64,000 nt of DNA from Prorocentrum cordatum. Lineage: Eukaryota; Sar; Dinophyceae; Prorocentrales; Prorocentraceae. The notes beneath the pieces were generated by a model. That model did not search any database. It saw only the letters and a program-made list of their open reading frames with translations, and was not told where the DNA came from. Where the stretch lies: positions 547,728 through 611,727 of the forward strand of contig CAUYUJ010019348.1 of assembly GCA_963575745.1 (NCBI GenBank), read 5' to 3'. Shown in pieces: positions 38,123 through 49,110 of this stretch (positions are counted from its first letter, which is position 1; each line of letters opens with the position of its first letter). The position numbers were made by a program, and so were the translations under genes.

Positions 38123-38289
38123 TGCGTCTTCGATCCTCCGCCCCATGTGCTTACCACAGGGGCAGACGACGTCCTGAGTCGTCGTGATGCTGTTCAATCC
38201 CCATGGCCCCTGGCGCGGCCCACCTTTGTGTCCGACACGACCAGGATCTGCACAACGCCCGCCTCCAAAACAAGAGTGTCGCATATGAT

Positions 38290-38600
38290 GTTCTGACAAA
38301 ATTGCCAAGATGGCTTCAATACTGCATCCTCAGCGTCCAAGATGGCCCCAAGTGAGCCACAAATGCCTCCAAGAACCCCCAAGATGGACTCACGATGGTC
38401 GCAAGACGCCCCAAGAGCCAAGAGGTCTCCAAGAGGAACTTCAGGAGATATCATTGATTCCACTTAGGTGTTTCAGTAGTTTTCGCGTTCGCAGCCGAAG
38501 ATGGCCCCATAGGCCTCCAAGATAGTCTCAGAAAACTCCCAAGAGACCGCCGAGACGCCCTCAGAGGCCCCCAAGATGCCCCAAGGATGCTCGAAGAGGC
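38290..38600 (-). repeat. CCAAGATGGC repeat array, second block
   Basis: Same loose 12-bp units as 37260-37870, leading into copy 2 of the 130-bp direct repeat. Confidence 0.6.
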
Positions 38601-38635
38601 CCCCCAGAGGCCTCCTGTTCCTCCTCCTCTTTTCC

Positions 38636-38768
38636 TCCACCAAATATTCCCCAAGGGTTTCCACAACGGCTGGGGCGACACGTGGTCCACTATCTTGGCA
38701 AGTCTTTGGCCCAACGTTTGGCCACATGGGCTCTTCCAAAAGGCAGGGGGCGGCGGTGGTTCGCCATA
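38636..38768 (+). repeat. ~130-bp direct repeat, copy 2
   Basis: Second copy of the unit at 37991-38122, roughly 75-80% similar by eye. Confidence 0.8.
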
Positions 38769-38779
38769 ATTCGGAGTCG

Positions 38780-40600
38780 AGGGGATGACGTCGAATACGA
38801 TGTACACCAACCATCACACGCGCACATATACACACATACTGAAGCGGCGGCCGCTTCCGGACTCTCGATAACGGGTCGGGCCATTGGAGAAGCTTGAAAG
38901 ACATTAAATTGCGGCCTGGCGTGGCCCGGCTGAGCGCAACTGGGCTGCCACGGTCGCAGAGGAAAACGTTCGGGAGTATATCCGTCGGCCGCGCTCGCCG
39001 GGAGCGACGCAACGGATGAGATGCTCGGCTCCGTAGCTGCAGCCATCAGCGTGTGTGAAGGCCCTCTGGTAGATTCTCAAAGCAAGTGCTTTGCCACTTG
39101 CGAAGCAATGGTCTGCCCTCACCCCACAGAACTGTCGCCGGCACGCTACCTGTTGCATTGAATACGAAGAGAAGCGCTACTCGCTCGCCACGGCTTCGGG
39201 GGGGGAAATTCCAATCCGTCAACCAGGGGTCTCAAACTGGGCCCCCCGGACCTGGCCATGCCCAAGCCCACGACGGCCTCACGCTGCCTGGCCAAGACTG
39301 GTCTCGGAAAGGACAACTTGGAACTAAGATCGTCCATTGTCCTTTGCAGGATATCCAATACCTGCCCTGACAGCACCACGACTCGGGCCCCAAGCAGCTC
39401 CCCAGGTGGTGTTAAGCAGGCCCCTGGAGGCCAACCAGCGGGATAACGCTGGATTCCTAAACTTTTCTTGCTGTGCCTGCCAAAGGACGGGCATAATGTC
39501 ATGATCGGATTGCCTCAGGATGCGTTTCAGGATTTCCAGAGCAGCTAGCGGCCTTTGTTTCTGCAACTCCTGTGGAACATCAGGAAATCTAAGAAGCCCT
39601 GGAAGGAACGCATTCTCAGGACCTCTTGCTCCTCTGATACCTGGTATTGACCAAGAAAGTATCTGGTGGACCTTCGGACGGACCGTCTTCTCGAGCTGGC
39701 CCAGGCCGCGCTCACTTCTTCGAGGCCCCGCCCAGGAAAGCCCCCAGATGGCCCCAACGACGCTCCAACATGACAGGACGACACCTCAAGACGGGCCATG
39801 GTTTTGCTAAAGATCCCCAAGACAGGCGCAGCACATCCAGAGACACCCCCAGACGGTCCCAGGACCCCGACAATCCTCCCAAGAGACCACGAAGCTCCAT
39901 CAACATACAAGGCCACTGCCATCCCAAAGTGCAACATTATTGCGCGGATTCCCAAGCGCCGTTGAAGATACATGCGGCACCGCAACTGGGCAGCATACTA
40001 TGGGAGGGGCGAGGGTGAGGAAATGGTGGGGAGGGGACGGATCAGTATGCGCGGCAGCGTAACCAGATAGTCTGCAGGACTCAGTACCGATGAGTGCAAT
40101 GGCAGTTGTTTGTCCCTGATGCACGGCGCGCGAGGCCTATCACGTGGAATCGTGCAGTCAAGAGGAGAAGGAGGACGACGACGAGGAGGAATAGGAAGCG
40201 GGGAGGCGAAAGAGAGGAACTACTTGGGGCGTGGATGTCCTGCTCCCTACCCACCCAGTACCTTTGCTAGAGAGGGTGCTGAAGACGCCACCTCCATATC
40301 CGAATGCTGACTACCCGCTGGACACGCTTAGCTGCAGATGGTTATTATTCTTCTCCTCTTCCTCTCCCTCGATGCTCACCCTTGTCATTTCGATCCTGGC
40401 ACTCGATATCCTTTGCTGACGCCGCCTCCTCGCTCCCCTGGTCCACCCCGCTTGAGCGATGCTCGCACCATCAGGCGCACACGAGCTGCAAGCTGCAAGG
40501 CTCCCATCCCTGCCGGGATCATGATCCTGGCGAAGAATCCGGCCATATGCAGCTGCGAGTATGCCGCAAGACAGGTGAGGTGGAGAATGGGAGCGGCACC
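38780..40600. other. No convincing gene
   Basis: Mixed sequence with weak CCCAGACGG-type repeats at about 39690-39860. Only short overlapping frames occur on both strands. Nothing could be recognised. Confidence 0.45.
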
Positions 40601-40609
40601 GCATGCGAC

Positions 40610-40949
40610 GGTTACCACCGGGTCCTTCGGTGATGGGGGACACGACGCGTGTGAGGGGCGTGCTGGCATGGGCGGAGGGACGCATGAGGAGGACCCTGGC
40701 AGTGGGGCCTTCGGTGGAGCTCCCCTATGGGGCCTCGGAGCGTGTGAGAGGTGTGCCCAGATGGGCGTGGGCACGCATGCGGGCGCTGCGCTGCCACTTG
40801 GGCCTTCGGTCAAGCTCCCCGAGAGGTCAAGAAACGTGTGAGGGGTTGTCGAATTTGGCACGGCACGCCTGCCCACTTTGCCACTGGGGCCTTCGGTGGA
40901 ACCCGCTTATGGGGCCACGAAGCGTGTGTGTGTGTGTGTGTTGTGTGTG

Positions 40950-41029
<80 letters not shown>

Positions 41030-41700
41030 GGGCAATGGGCGTGGGCACGCATGTGAACTTTGCCACTGACATCTTCGGTGGGGCCCCCTCTATGGGACCA
41101 CGACACGTTTGAGTGGTGTGCCGAAATTGGCGCGGGCAAGCGTGCGGGCGCTGCCACGGGCTCTCGGTGGAGCTTTCTGTGAAGCTACGAAACGTGTGAT
41201 GGGTGTGCCGAAATGGACGCGAACACGCATGCGGGCAGTGCCACAAGGGTCTTCTATGGAAGTCCTCTATTGGGCCACGGAACGTGTGGGGGGCGTGCCG
41301 ACATGGCTGTGGAGACACATGCGGAGCCTGCCGCTGGAGACGTGTGAGGGGTGCGCCGAATTGAGCAGGGGGGCGCATGCCGCTGCTACTGGGGCATTCG
41401 GTGGAGATCCTGGTGGGGCCACGACGCGTGTGAAGGGCATGCCGAATCGGCGCGGGCACGCATACGGGTGCTGCAACTGGGGCTCTCGGTGGAGCTCCCT
41501 ATGCGGCCACGACGCGTGTGAGGGGCGTGCTGGCATGGGCGGAGGGACGCATGAGGACCCTGCTAGTGGGGCCTTCGGTGGAGCTCCCCTATGGGGCCGC
41601 GACAAGTGTGAGGGGGCGTGGCGAAAAGAGCGCGGGCACGCATTCGAACTTTGCCATTGAAGCCTTGGGTGGAGCTCCCTCTGCGGCCACGAAGGGCGCG
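40610..41700. repeat. ~90-bp tandem repeat array with inserted microsatellites
   Basis: About eleven copies of a unit of about 86-95 bp, anchored on GGGGCCTTCGGTGGAGCTCCC, GGGGCCACGAAACGTGTGAGG and GGCGCGGGCACGCATG. Both strands stay partly open because the unit is close to 30 codons; minus-strand peptides repeat RHAPHTFRGPIE-like strings. A further two copies lie at 42430-42600. Confidence 0.8.
40924..41030. repeat. (TG)n(TCTG)n(TG)n microsatellite
   Basis: Starts inside the ACGAAGCGTGTG part of a 90-bp unit; the TCTG block is at 40951-40988. Confidence 0.95.
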
Positions 41701-41701
41701 C

Positions 41702-41712
41702 CTGTGTGGTGC

Positions 41713-41779
<67 letters not shown>

Positions 41780-41821
41780 TCACATGTGTGTGCGTGTGTG
41801 TGTGTGTGCGTGTGTGTGTGT
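41702..41821. repeat. (GC)n(TG)n microsatellite
   Basis: Begins just after the last 90-bp unit (GGCCACGAAGGGCGCG), then GC and TG runs. Confidence 0.95.
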
Positions 41822-41949
41822 TCATCGTCGAACTCTTCGGCGTCTGAGCATCCCTTCTTCCTCTCGGCCGTCCCGGCCAATTCGCTAGTTAGTGCCCCTA
41901 TGTAGCTTCTCGCTGGAACGGAGTTCGCCGCCTCGCCGCTGACGAAAAA

Positions 41950-41955
41950 AATGCG

Positions 41956-42023
<68 letters not shown>
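41950..42023. repeat. (TG)n microsatellite
   Basis: A run of over 30 TG units. Confidence 0.95.
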
Positions 42024-42026
<3 letters not shown>

Positions 42027-42372
42027 CCGGCTTCCCCGGCTTTCGCGGCTTCTTCAGCCTGCGACTTTACGCGACCCGCCGCCTGCTGCTATAGCTCTCA
42101 CTGTCGCTCCTTGCTCTCTTCTTGTCGGTCCACTCTGCTTATTCGCTCTCCTCGCCTTCAAGTCCCGGTTGGCTTGTGGCACCCTCCACCTCACCGTAGT
42201 TCCATTTGCTCACCGCCCTCTCCCCGCCAGCCATGCCTGGATGGATATGGCTGCTGGCGCCTGCGAGGCCTTAAATGGTCTCTGAATGCTCGGGCTGGCG
42301 TAGACGCGCGCGCTTCACTATTCTCCGCCCTTCTACGCCCTGTCGCCACGCGCAGGGTCGCGACGCCAAAAA

Positions 42373-42428
42373 GTGTGTGTGTGTGTGTGTGAGTGAGTGA
42401 GTGAGTGAGTGAGTGAGTGTGTCTGTGT
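42373..42428. repeat. (TG)n(AGTG)n microsatellite
   Basis: TG run becoming GAGT repeats, directly before two further 90-bp units at 42430-42600. Confidence 0.9.
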
Positions 42429-42429
42429 T

Positions 42430-42600
42430 AGGCGCGCGGGTACACGTGCGAGCTTTGCCACTGGGGCCTGCAATGGATTTTCCTCTGGAGCCACGAAACG
42501 TGTGAGGGGCGTGCCGAAGTGGGCGCAGGCATGCATGAGGGCGCTGCCGCTGGGGCCCTGGGTGGGGCTCCCTATGGGGCCACGAGCCGCGTTAAGGGTG
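42430..42600. repeat. Outlying copies of the 90-bp repeat
   Basis: Two units with GCCACTGGGGCC, CCACGAAACGTGTGAGG and GGGGCTCCCTATGGGGCC, separated from the main array by microsatellites and ~400 bp of unique sequence. Confidence 0.8.
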
Positions 42601-42768
42601 CGAGAGGCAAGGAGGTAAGGAGGGCGCGGGAAGAGGGGGAGGAGAAGGAGGAGGAGGAAGAGGAGGAGGATTTTTTTTTATTATGTTCTTCCCCCCAGTC
42701 TCAAGCCGGCCAGGATTTGCCCCGACAATTTTTGCCAAAGCCGTGCTCGGGGGCAAAACCAGCGTTGT

Positions 42769-44381
42769 TTAACCGAAGAGGGAAGAAGCAGCCTCATCCT
42801 CATCCTTGCTCTCCCGGCTCCCTGGCCGCCACGCGGCGTCGCATGGCCTCCAGCGCTGGGATGAGCTCGCCCTGCTGCGCAGGGAGATGCACGGCACGAC
42901 GCTTCGGCTGCTGAGTCTGCAGCAGCCGCAGTCGATCAACATCTGAAAAGGATGTAGAGGACCACCCCTGGCGCACGATTGGACTGGGGGTGGAGGCCTC
43001 GAAGCATTCTGCCTAACCGACAACGCGTAGCAGAGGATAACAGTCGACCTGGACATTCGTTCTCGAGTCGACGACTGAGGCGATCAGTACTGTAAGCACC
43101 ACACCGTCGACAGAAAACCAAAGAGGGCCCCCCCGCTCATGGGGGTAACCAGCAGAAGCCCTCTCAGCCTTCGCAGGAAGCCTCCCTGGGGATAACATTG
43201 GTGATCCAGTGGAGGCCGAAGAGGGAAGCCCAGCAAATCGCCGAAGGTCGTCGGGAACCAGAAGTCCTCTGGCGCTTGATCCCCAAAGCCTGCAACAGCT
43301 CCTCAAACTGCCGCTTGTCCCGTGCAGCCGTGAAGAGCTTGTCCACCGTACTGAGGCATGGGCGCATCAGCAGCACCCGACTGACCTTCAGGCGGAGCAC
43401 CGCAAGGAGCCCCAGCGGCTGCCTCAGCCGCAGGTGGAGCAGGCGGCGCTGCCTCCTTGAGCAGCTGCTGGTACTTAGCGAAGAGCGGATTCTGCAGGAA
43501 GTCCTCGACGTCAACATTCGCATCCAAGACTTCCTGTGAGAGAGTGGGGCCAGGCACAAGCTCCGCCGCAACGGGCATCGTCCTGCGCAGCTCCACAGCG
43601 AGTGCATCAACCTCGCGCTGCATGGAGTTCTCCTTCTCGACCAGCTCAGCGAGGGAAGATTGGACCTTCGTGATTAGCTCGTGCTGAGCCACCACGGCAA
43701 CCTTGGCCTTCTCGAACTTCTTTTGTGCTGGCTGAAGTCGAAGGCAGGATTTGTATGTTGTTGAAGAGGTGGCTTGCTGCTGCGCTGAGCAGCACGGGCC
43801 TCGTGCAGCTGATCTTGCAAACACGTCTTCGCTGGATCTGACCCGTCGACCTGCTCCATTTGCTTGAGGGCATTCTCCAAGGACTCGATCCTGCTCGCTC
43901 GCACGCCGTCAGAAGCATCTGAGCGAGGAGCAGAGTGACCGTTAGCAGCGCCACCGTTTGCCGCCGAGTCCTTCTGCACCCCCACAGCCTTGAGGCGCTG
44001 GTCGAGACGCTTATCCAGGGCCTGAGTGATCTGCTGGATGAGGTCTGGAGGAGGGCCCGCCGCCCAGCGCCCACCTGGCCCACGCGGGGCATTGGTAGGC
44101 GGCGACTTCTCCCACTCCTTGGCGTTCTTCTTTGCTGCCTGCACCACACGCTGAGGAGCAGCAACACCACATAGACACTTGACACGGCAAGCCCAATTCG
44201 CAGTGAAAGTGCAGTGCGAACAAGCCCAGAGAGGCATCCAAGGGCCTCTGAGCACGGAACCATCGCCAGACATGCCGCGGCTGCTGTGGCGACGGCTGGA
44301 AGACTGAAAGTTTTTGGCCCAGCGACGCAGGCCGGTCTGAGGTTCGCGTTGGCACGCTCAGAACTCTCTGAGCCAGAACGG
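42769..44381 (-). pseudogene. Decayed LINE ORF1 with zinc ribbon and coiled coil, SL-headed
   Basis: ATG at 44273 starts MSGDGSVLRGPWMPLWACSHCTFTANWACRVKCLCG, a Cys-rich ribbon (CSHC..CRVKCLCG) like the start of other dinoflagellate LINE ORF1s. Helical, charged sequence follows (ITQALDKRLDQRLKAVGV, RIESLENALKQMEQVD). The frame stops at 43674 and continues in another frame (43800-43303) with QHELITKVQSSLAELVEKENSMQREVD, a coiled coil, then Ala/Pro-rich sequence to about 43303. Beyond that only scattered fragments remain. The transcript start is marked by a spliced leader, so the copy was likely reverse-transcribed from a trans-spliced mRNA. Confidence 0.65.
44366..44381 (-). other. Relict spliced leader directly downstream of a full one
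   Basis: Minus strand reads CCGTTCTGGCTCAGAG, a worn copy of CCATTTTGGCTCAAG. It follows the intact leader without a gap, which shows at least two rounds of trans-splicing and re-integration. Confidence 0.8.
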
Positions 44382-44403
44382 CTTGAGCCAAAATGGCTAC
44401 GGA
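44382..44403 (-). other. Dinoflagellate spliced leader, full 22 nt
   Basis: The minus strand matches the leader at all positions (T at the variable first base, then CCGTAGCCATTTTGGCTCAA, then G). The next bases are CCGTT rather than a GT donor, so this is a leader captured in a cDNA copy, not an SL RNA gene. Confidence 0.95.
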
Positions 44404-45900
44404 GGAGGGGGAGGAGGGGGAGGAGGAAGGAAGGCACGAATGACGGAATCAGGAAGGATGCGGGGCGTTGCGGATTCAAAAAGAAGACCTAACATCGCAG
44501 AACGGTTGGGAACCAGCTGATATCCAACACAGCCAAGCCTTGTGGCCCAAACTTAGACAGGAGGGATGGGAAGGATTGAGGGAGTAGAGAAGACGATCGG
44601 ACGACGATGACGAGAAGGAACAAACAGGTCCCTCCCTCCTGGCTTCAGGCCTGGCTAGAAGACGATGCCCACCAAGAACTGTGCACGAGTCGATCCCGTG
44701 GGAAGATGATGCTGGTGCCTGGTCGTGAGCAGACATCTCGAGCGGCCGAATTTGGGAAAGGCTGCGCATTCGACCCCACATTGAAGAATTGACTGACCCT
44801 TTGGAGGTATCCTGAAGCCTGCCCTCCGCGTCTGCGCACCTGGCCGCGTGCTCGCTCGTCCGCGCCACGAACACACCTTGCCGCCAATGGTGCGGGAGAG
44901 CGGCGGTTGTCCACACGCGTCCAAGCCATGCTTCCGTGCTTGACCAAGGACCTACGCCTCCTGCCCGCGCGCCGTGCCACGGGCACACTCACAGCTGTGC
45001 CCGCGAATTCGAGTAGGCCCTAGGCCCTGAGGGTCTAAAAGTCGGCCCTCTAGCTTTTGAAATCGACAAGAGAACCGCGCTCCTGTGAGACGGGGGCATC
45101 GCGACCGGGGGCAGTTGGCGGATCCAGGCGAGCAGAGCAAAGAATTTGGAATGGTTTGGCCCCCCCTCCCGACTTCCCCTCCCCCTCCCCCTCCTCCCGA
45201 CTTCCGTGGCTCATCTCCTCCTCCTCCTCCTCCTCCTCCTCCTCCTCCTCCTCCTCGTGGCTCGTGGCTCGTAGCCATCGTTGTTAGGGAGAGTGCCAAC
45301 GTCCCTTTCGGTCGATATGTCCCCGTCCCCCCGCCCCCCCCGACATCCGACGCTGTGAACAAGCCCCGGCGCCGCAGAGCAGGTACGACGGGAACCCCCT
45401 GGAGACGCCCCCTCCGTGCCCGACTCTCCGGGCCGCACCGATCTGCGAGGGCCCCCGGTGCTCGAACACCGGGCCAGAAGAAGGCGAGACAATGAAGCCC
45501 CCCCTCCCTGGAACGTTTGGGGGGAACGCCGAGCCGGAATCGGCGGGGTGGGCTACATCAGGTCCCCGTCGGCGGCGCATGGATAGGGGGGTCGATGCGT
45601 CCACCGCCTCCCCCCGCTGAGCCTCCTCCCCCCCCCCGCAGGTCGCGAGACTTCGTGCCCCCCGCGTTCCGCGGTCGCCTCTGCGCCCTGGCGCGCCGCC
45701 CCGCTCTAGAAGAGAGCGGGGGCCCTCTGGCCTGCGGCTGCACCCCGGCCGCCTCCTCCGCCCCCTCTGCGGGCCCCTTCCCCGCCCTCGTGCAGGTGGC
45801 GACATCCAAACCCTACCCGCCGCCAACCAGTGATCCTTCCGCATCGATGGGAGGCGGGGTTGAGGCTTGGATTTCGCCACGAGTTTGACGAATTCTGAGC
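44404..45900. other. Spacer between divergent LINEs, no convincing gene
   Basis: Contains GGA/TCC low-complexity blocks (44405-44440, 45175-45260). 45790-45890 and 45900-45985 look like a diverged direct repeat (GGATTTCGCCACGAG versus CAGATTTCGCCACCG). Frames on both strands overlap without support. Confidence 0.5.
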
Positions 45901-46009
45901 CCTACTCCCCCGCCGCCCATCCAGTTGCCTGACCCATTGATGGGCGAGGGTAGGGTCCAGATTTCGCCACCGCCCCCTTGACCACTGGAGGCCTCCAGAG
46001 CAGATGGTG

Positions 46010-46160
46010 TCGGAGGATCGCGCCGCATCGACGATACGTCGGCGGCCTCGGCGATGCATCGGAGCCGTCGGCGTAGAGACAATCGAGCTCCACATCGAGC
46101 CGCATCGGCGATTCGGCGCGACCCTCCGACCCCATCTACTTCAGAGCCCCATCTGGGAGA
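46010..46160. repeat. GATGCATCG palindromic repeat family, copy 1
   Basis: Repeated CATCGNCGATGCATCGGCG-like strings beside CTCCGACCCCATCT. Same family at 46600-46730, 54730-54850 and 55340-55500. Confidence 0.7.
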
Positions 46161-46554
46161 CCTAGCTCCCCCACCCTCTTGATCACGGCGCCTGACGTCG
46201 GGGGCCCCCGGGGCCTCTCGGCAGAGGAAGCGGACCCTGAGGTCCCACGCTGCGACAACATCTGCCAGCTGCAACACCGCGAAGATCACGACGGGAGCCC
46301 TGGACCTCGTCTTTCTGCGGCACCCCTCGGGCCGCCTCGAGCTGTGGTGGCCCTGGGGCCCGTAGCCGGGGGAAGCAACGCCCCTGTGCGAGCAAGAACG
46401 TCGCAGCGCCCGGACCTCAGGGGATGACGCTGGCGCAGGCCCCTCGCCCGCGCCAGCCCGCGCGTCCGAGCGCTCGGCCTCGAGCCTGGGAGGCGGCGGC
46501 CTCGGGGGCCCGCGGCTCCGTGACGCGGGGGGCCGCGAGGGGGCCCAGACATCT

Positions 46555-46760
46555 GGCCGCTCCAATCTTTTCGATGCGTGGGCGGAGGGGAGAGGACGGA
46601 AGCCGTCGCCGATGCATCGCCGATGCATCGGCGATGCGGCGCGATCCTCAGACCCCACCTGCTCGGACCCCATCTGGGAGGCCTTTACCCCCGCCGCCCA
46701 CCCAGACATCCGGCCGCTCCGATTCTTTCGATGCGTGGGCCCGGGAGGTCCGCACCACCT
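46555..46760. repeat. GATGCATCG palindromic repeat family, copy 2
   Basis: GATGCATCGCC and GATGCATCGGC in tandem at 46610-46640, then CAGACCCCACCTGC. Flanked by a duplicated string (CGCTCCAATCTTTTCGATGCG at 46559 and CGCTCCGATTCTTTCGATGCG at 46713). Confidence 0.75.
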
Positions 46761-46914
46761 CCTGCAGGGCCGGTTCTTTGTCCTGCGTCGCTCTTGGACG
46801 GTCCAGAGGCCGTGCGAGGGCCCCTGGAGGTCGCAAACGGTACACACCCGGCGCTCAATTTTTTTTGGAGCATCGGATCTCTGGGGCTGCCCGTGCAGCG
46901 CGGCCCACGCTGAC

Positions 46915-47060
46915 CCCCCCCCCGTCCCCCCTCCCCCCGTCCCCCCTCCCCCCCCCCCCCCCCCCCCTCCCTCCCCTTCCCTCCTGTGTCTCCCCCCCTC
47001 CCTTCCCCCCCCCCCCCCCTTCCAAGCCCTCCCCCTTCCCAGCCCTCCCCGCCCCCTTCC
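46915..47060. repeat. C-rich tract upstream of LINE
   Basis: Runs of C with TCCC and CTTCC immediately before the spliced leader; probably low complexity only. Confidence 0.85.
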
Positions 47061-47066
47061 CAGCCC

Positions 47067-47087
47067 CCGTAGCCATTTTGGCTCAAG
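47067..47087 (+). other. Dinoflagellate spliced leader, 21 of 22 nt
   Basis: Reads CCGTAGCCATTTTGGCTCAA then G. The next bases are TTCGAA, so no splice donor follows and this is a captured leader rather than an SL RNA gene. It heads the LINE running to about 52480. Confidence 0.95.
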
Positions 47088-47244
47088 TTCGAAACCTCGC
47101 CGCGAGGCTTCGAGCTTGTCCGCAGCTGTGCGGCAGGCTCGAGTCGCTGGCTGCAGCCACAGGGGATTTTGCAAACCCGGCACTCCTGCAAGAGGTGCGT
47201 CTGCTTTTCTCGTTCTTCCAATTGTGTGCGCTCCCGCCGGTGCG

Positions 47245-48373
47245 ATGTCGTGGCGCCAGCGCGCCCCCTGGCGTGGTGGCGGGCGTCGCAAGAACTCACG
47301 GGGCCAGGGCCCGTATGATGTCTGCGGGGATTGCGGCCATTGGGAGTACACGTCCTTCGGCAACTTCTGCTGCTCGAAGTGCGGGGGGGAGTATCTCACG
47401 GCGAGCGGGGCCCGCGGCTCAGGGGCTGCAGGGCGTGGGCATGGAGGCCGCGGTGTTGGTGCAGCACCCGCATGCGCCAATGATGACAATGCTGAACTAC
47501 GTGCCGCCGCCGCCCCTCTACTCGCTGCGAAGCCCGAACTTCGAGACGGACTTGCTCAACTTGTTCAAGATGAAAGCCCCAGTTCAGCCTGAATGGTCTG
47601 TGGCACGCTTGCAAGATGCAGCCAGTGCTGAACGCACCCGCCTCACCCGAGTTGTTGAAGATGCGGCGAAGGCAGCGCGCTTGGCCTCTCAAGATGTACA
47701 TCATCGCAAGAGGAAGGTGCAGAAACTTGAGGAACAGCTGCTCGAGGCGACGGAGTTCCTGGCCACGGACACGGCTGCCCATGATAAGGTGGCACAATGC
47801 AAACGCGACGCTGGTGAGGCGCTCCAGAACTTCAGCGAGGAGGTTTGGATGGAGGAGAAGCGCAAGGATCAACGTCGCGCTCGTGAAGAAGCTGAAGCTG
47901 CTCGAAGGCCTCCACAGGGAACTGAAGTACATGGAGGGGGTTGTGAAAGTCCTGGTGGTCGTGAACAGCCTTCTCCTGCTGGCGCTCGTGTGGATCCTGA
48001 GAGCATTCCCAACCTGGGCGACATGGACGAGGCCGCCATCCGTGCATATGCCGTGGAGAAGGGCCTCCCTCTGGAACTCCTACTACAGTTCCAGAATATG
48101 TCCAAGAAGCTTGCCCAGGACGTCGAGATGGATGCTGAAAGTGATGTTGGTGATCTCGGTCAGCCTGAAGTTGATGAACTACGACAGCTTCGCAAGCGAG
48201 CTTGCCAAGCCGCCTTGGGCGCTGACGACCTGGCCAGGATGGAGGCCCTCATGTCCAAGAAGTCCAAGGCTCGCCAGCCCAAACACATCAGGACCGCCGC
48301 CGCCGCAGCGTCGGCAGATGTTGCCAACCTTGTCCGCGACACGGTCTCCAGGTTGCCGACGCGGAGTTCCTGA
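47245..48373 (+). pseudogene. LINE ORF1: zinc ribbon plus coiled coil, frameshifted
   Basis: ATG at 47245 starts MSWRQRAPWRGGG, an Arg/Gly-rich basic start. A zinc ribbon follows (DVCGDCGHWEYTSFGNFCCSKCG), with four Cys in CxxC pairs. After about 60 residues the meaningful frame shifts by one and continues (GMEAAVLVQHPHAPMMTMLNYV). A coiled coil then runs from about 47600 to 47880 (HHRKRKVQKLEEQLLEATEFLA) and a helical C-terminus ends RLPTRSS at 48373. RNA binding and multimerisation would be its role in a live element. Confidence 0.7.
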
Positions 48374-48429
48374 CGTCCCTGTGCAGTGCAGTTCTGAAGT
48401 GAATGAGGGCACCGCCTTCCTTTTTGCAA

Positions 48430-49110
48430 CATTACGCAATGGAGTGCGCTTGTGCGTAGCTTCATCACTGACCTCCATCGCAAGGCTGACGCCTTCTTCT
48501 TTGCTGAACACCGCCTGCTTCCCCCCAAATTGAAAGCTGCGAAACGGGAGTGCGCCACGATGAAATGGCGACCGCATTTTATCCCTGCGCAGGGGGGCCC
48601 TGGAAAGGGGGCTCGCATGGAGGAGCGGGGGCTTTTGTTCATAAGGGTTTGTATGTTAAGCGATTTCTTTCTCACGATGCGAGTGTGGAAAAGGTGGGTG
48701 CTGGAAATGGGTTGATGTTGCTGGAGCTTCGTACTCAGCAGTCTGTCGTTGGTGTCGGCGTTGTGTGCATGGTAGCTGGACTGGGGGTCGCTGGTGAAAA
48801 TATTCGTAAGATGTTGGAGATTACTGCGTTTGTGCAGACGCTGGCTATCCCCTGGCTTTTGATGGGGGACTCGAACTTTGACATTGCGCTGATGCAGCTC
48901 TGCGGGTTCATGAAGGTGACGCATGCTCGTGCCATCCCTCCAGAGGACGTTTCTTTCACCTGTTCGCAAAGTCAAGGCGCGCTTATTGACTATGCTGTTG
49001 CATCGGAGACCCTCGCGCCGTTCCTGCGCGTCCCGCGGCGCCCCGATTCGCCTTTCAAGACCCACGCGTGCCTGCGAGTGCATTTACCACATGAGGCGTT
49101 GCTCCGATAG
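48430..49110 (+). pseudogene. LINE endonuclease remnant
   Basis: Two frames give AP-endonuclease-like pieces: DAFFFAEHRL (position of the catalytic Glu), IPWLLMGDSNFD (GDxN motif), GALIDYAVAS (DY motif) and PFKTHACLRVHL (final His region). A frameshift lies near 48600 and a stop ends the frame at 49110. Confidence 0.65.

Noticed and set aside
42044-42063. TTCA-type hairpin outside the retroelement (CGCGGCTTCTTCAGCCTGCG)
   Set aside because: The loop is seven bases and the outer stem only three pairs; a chance resemblance.
44366-47087. Spliced-leader RNA genes
   Set aside because: Neither full leader is followed by a GT donor or intron-like sequence; both run straight into LINE 5' sequence, so they are captured leaders.
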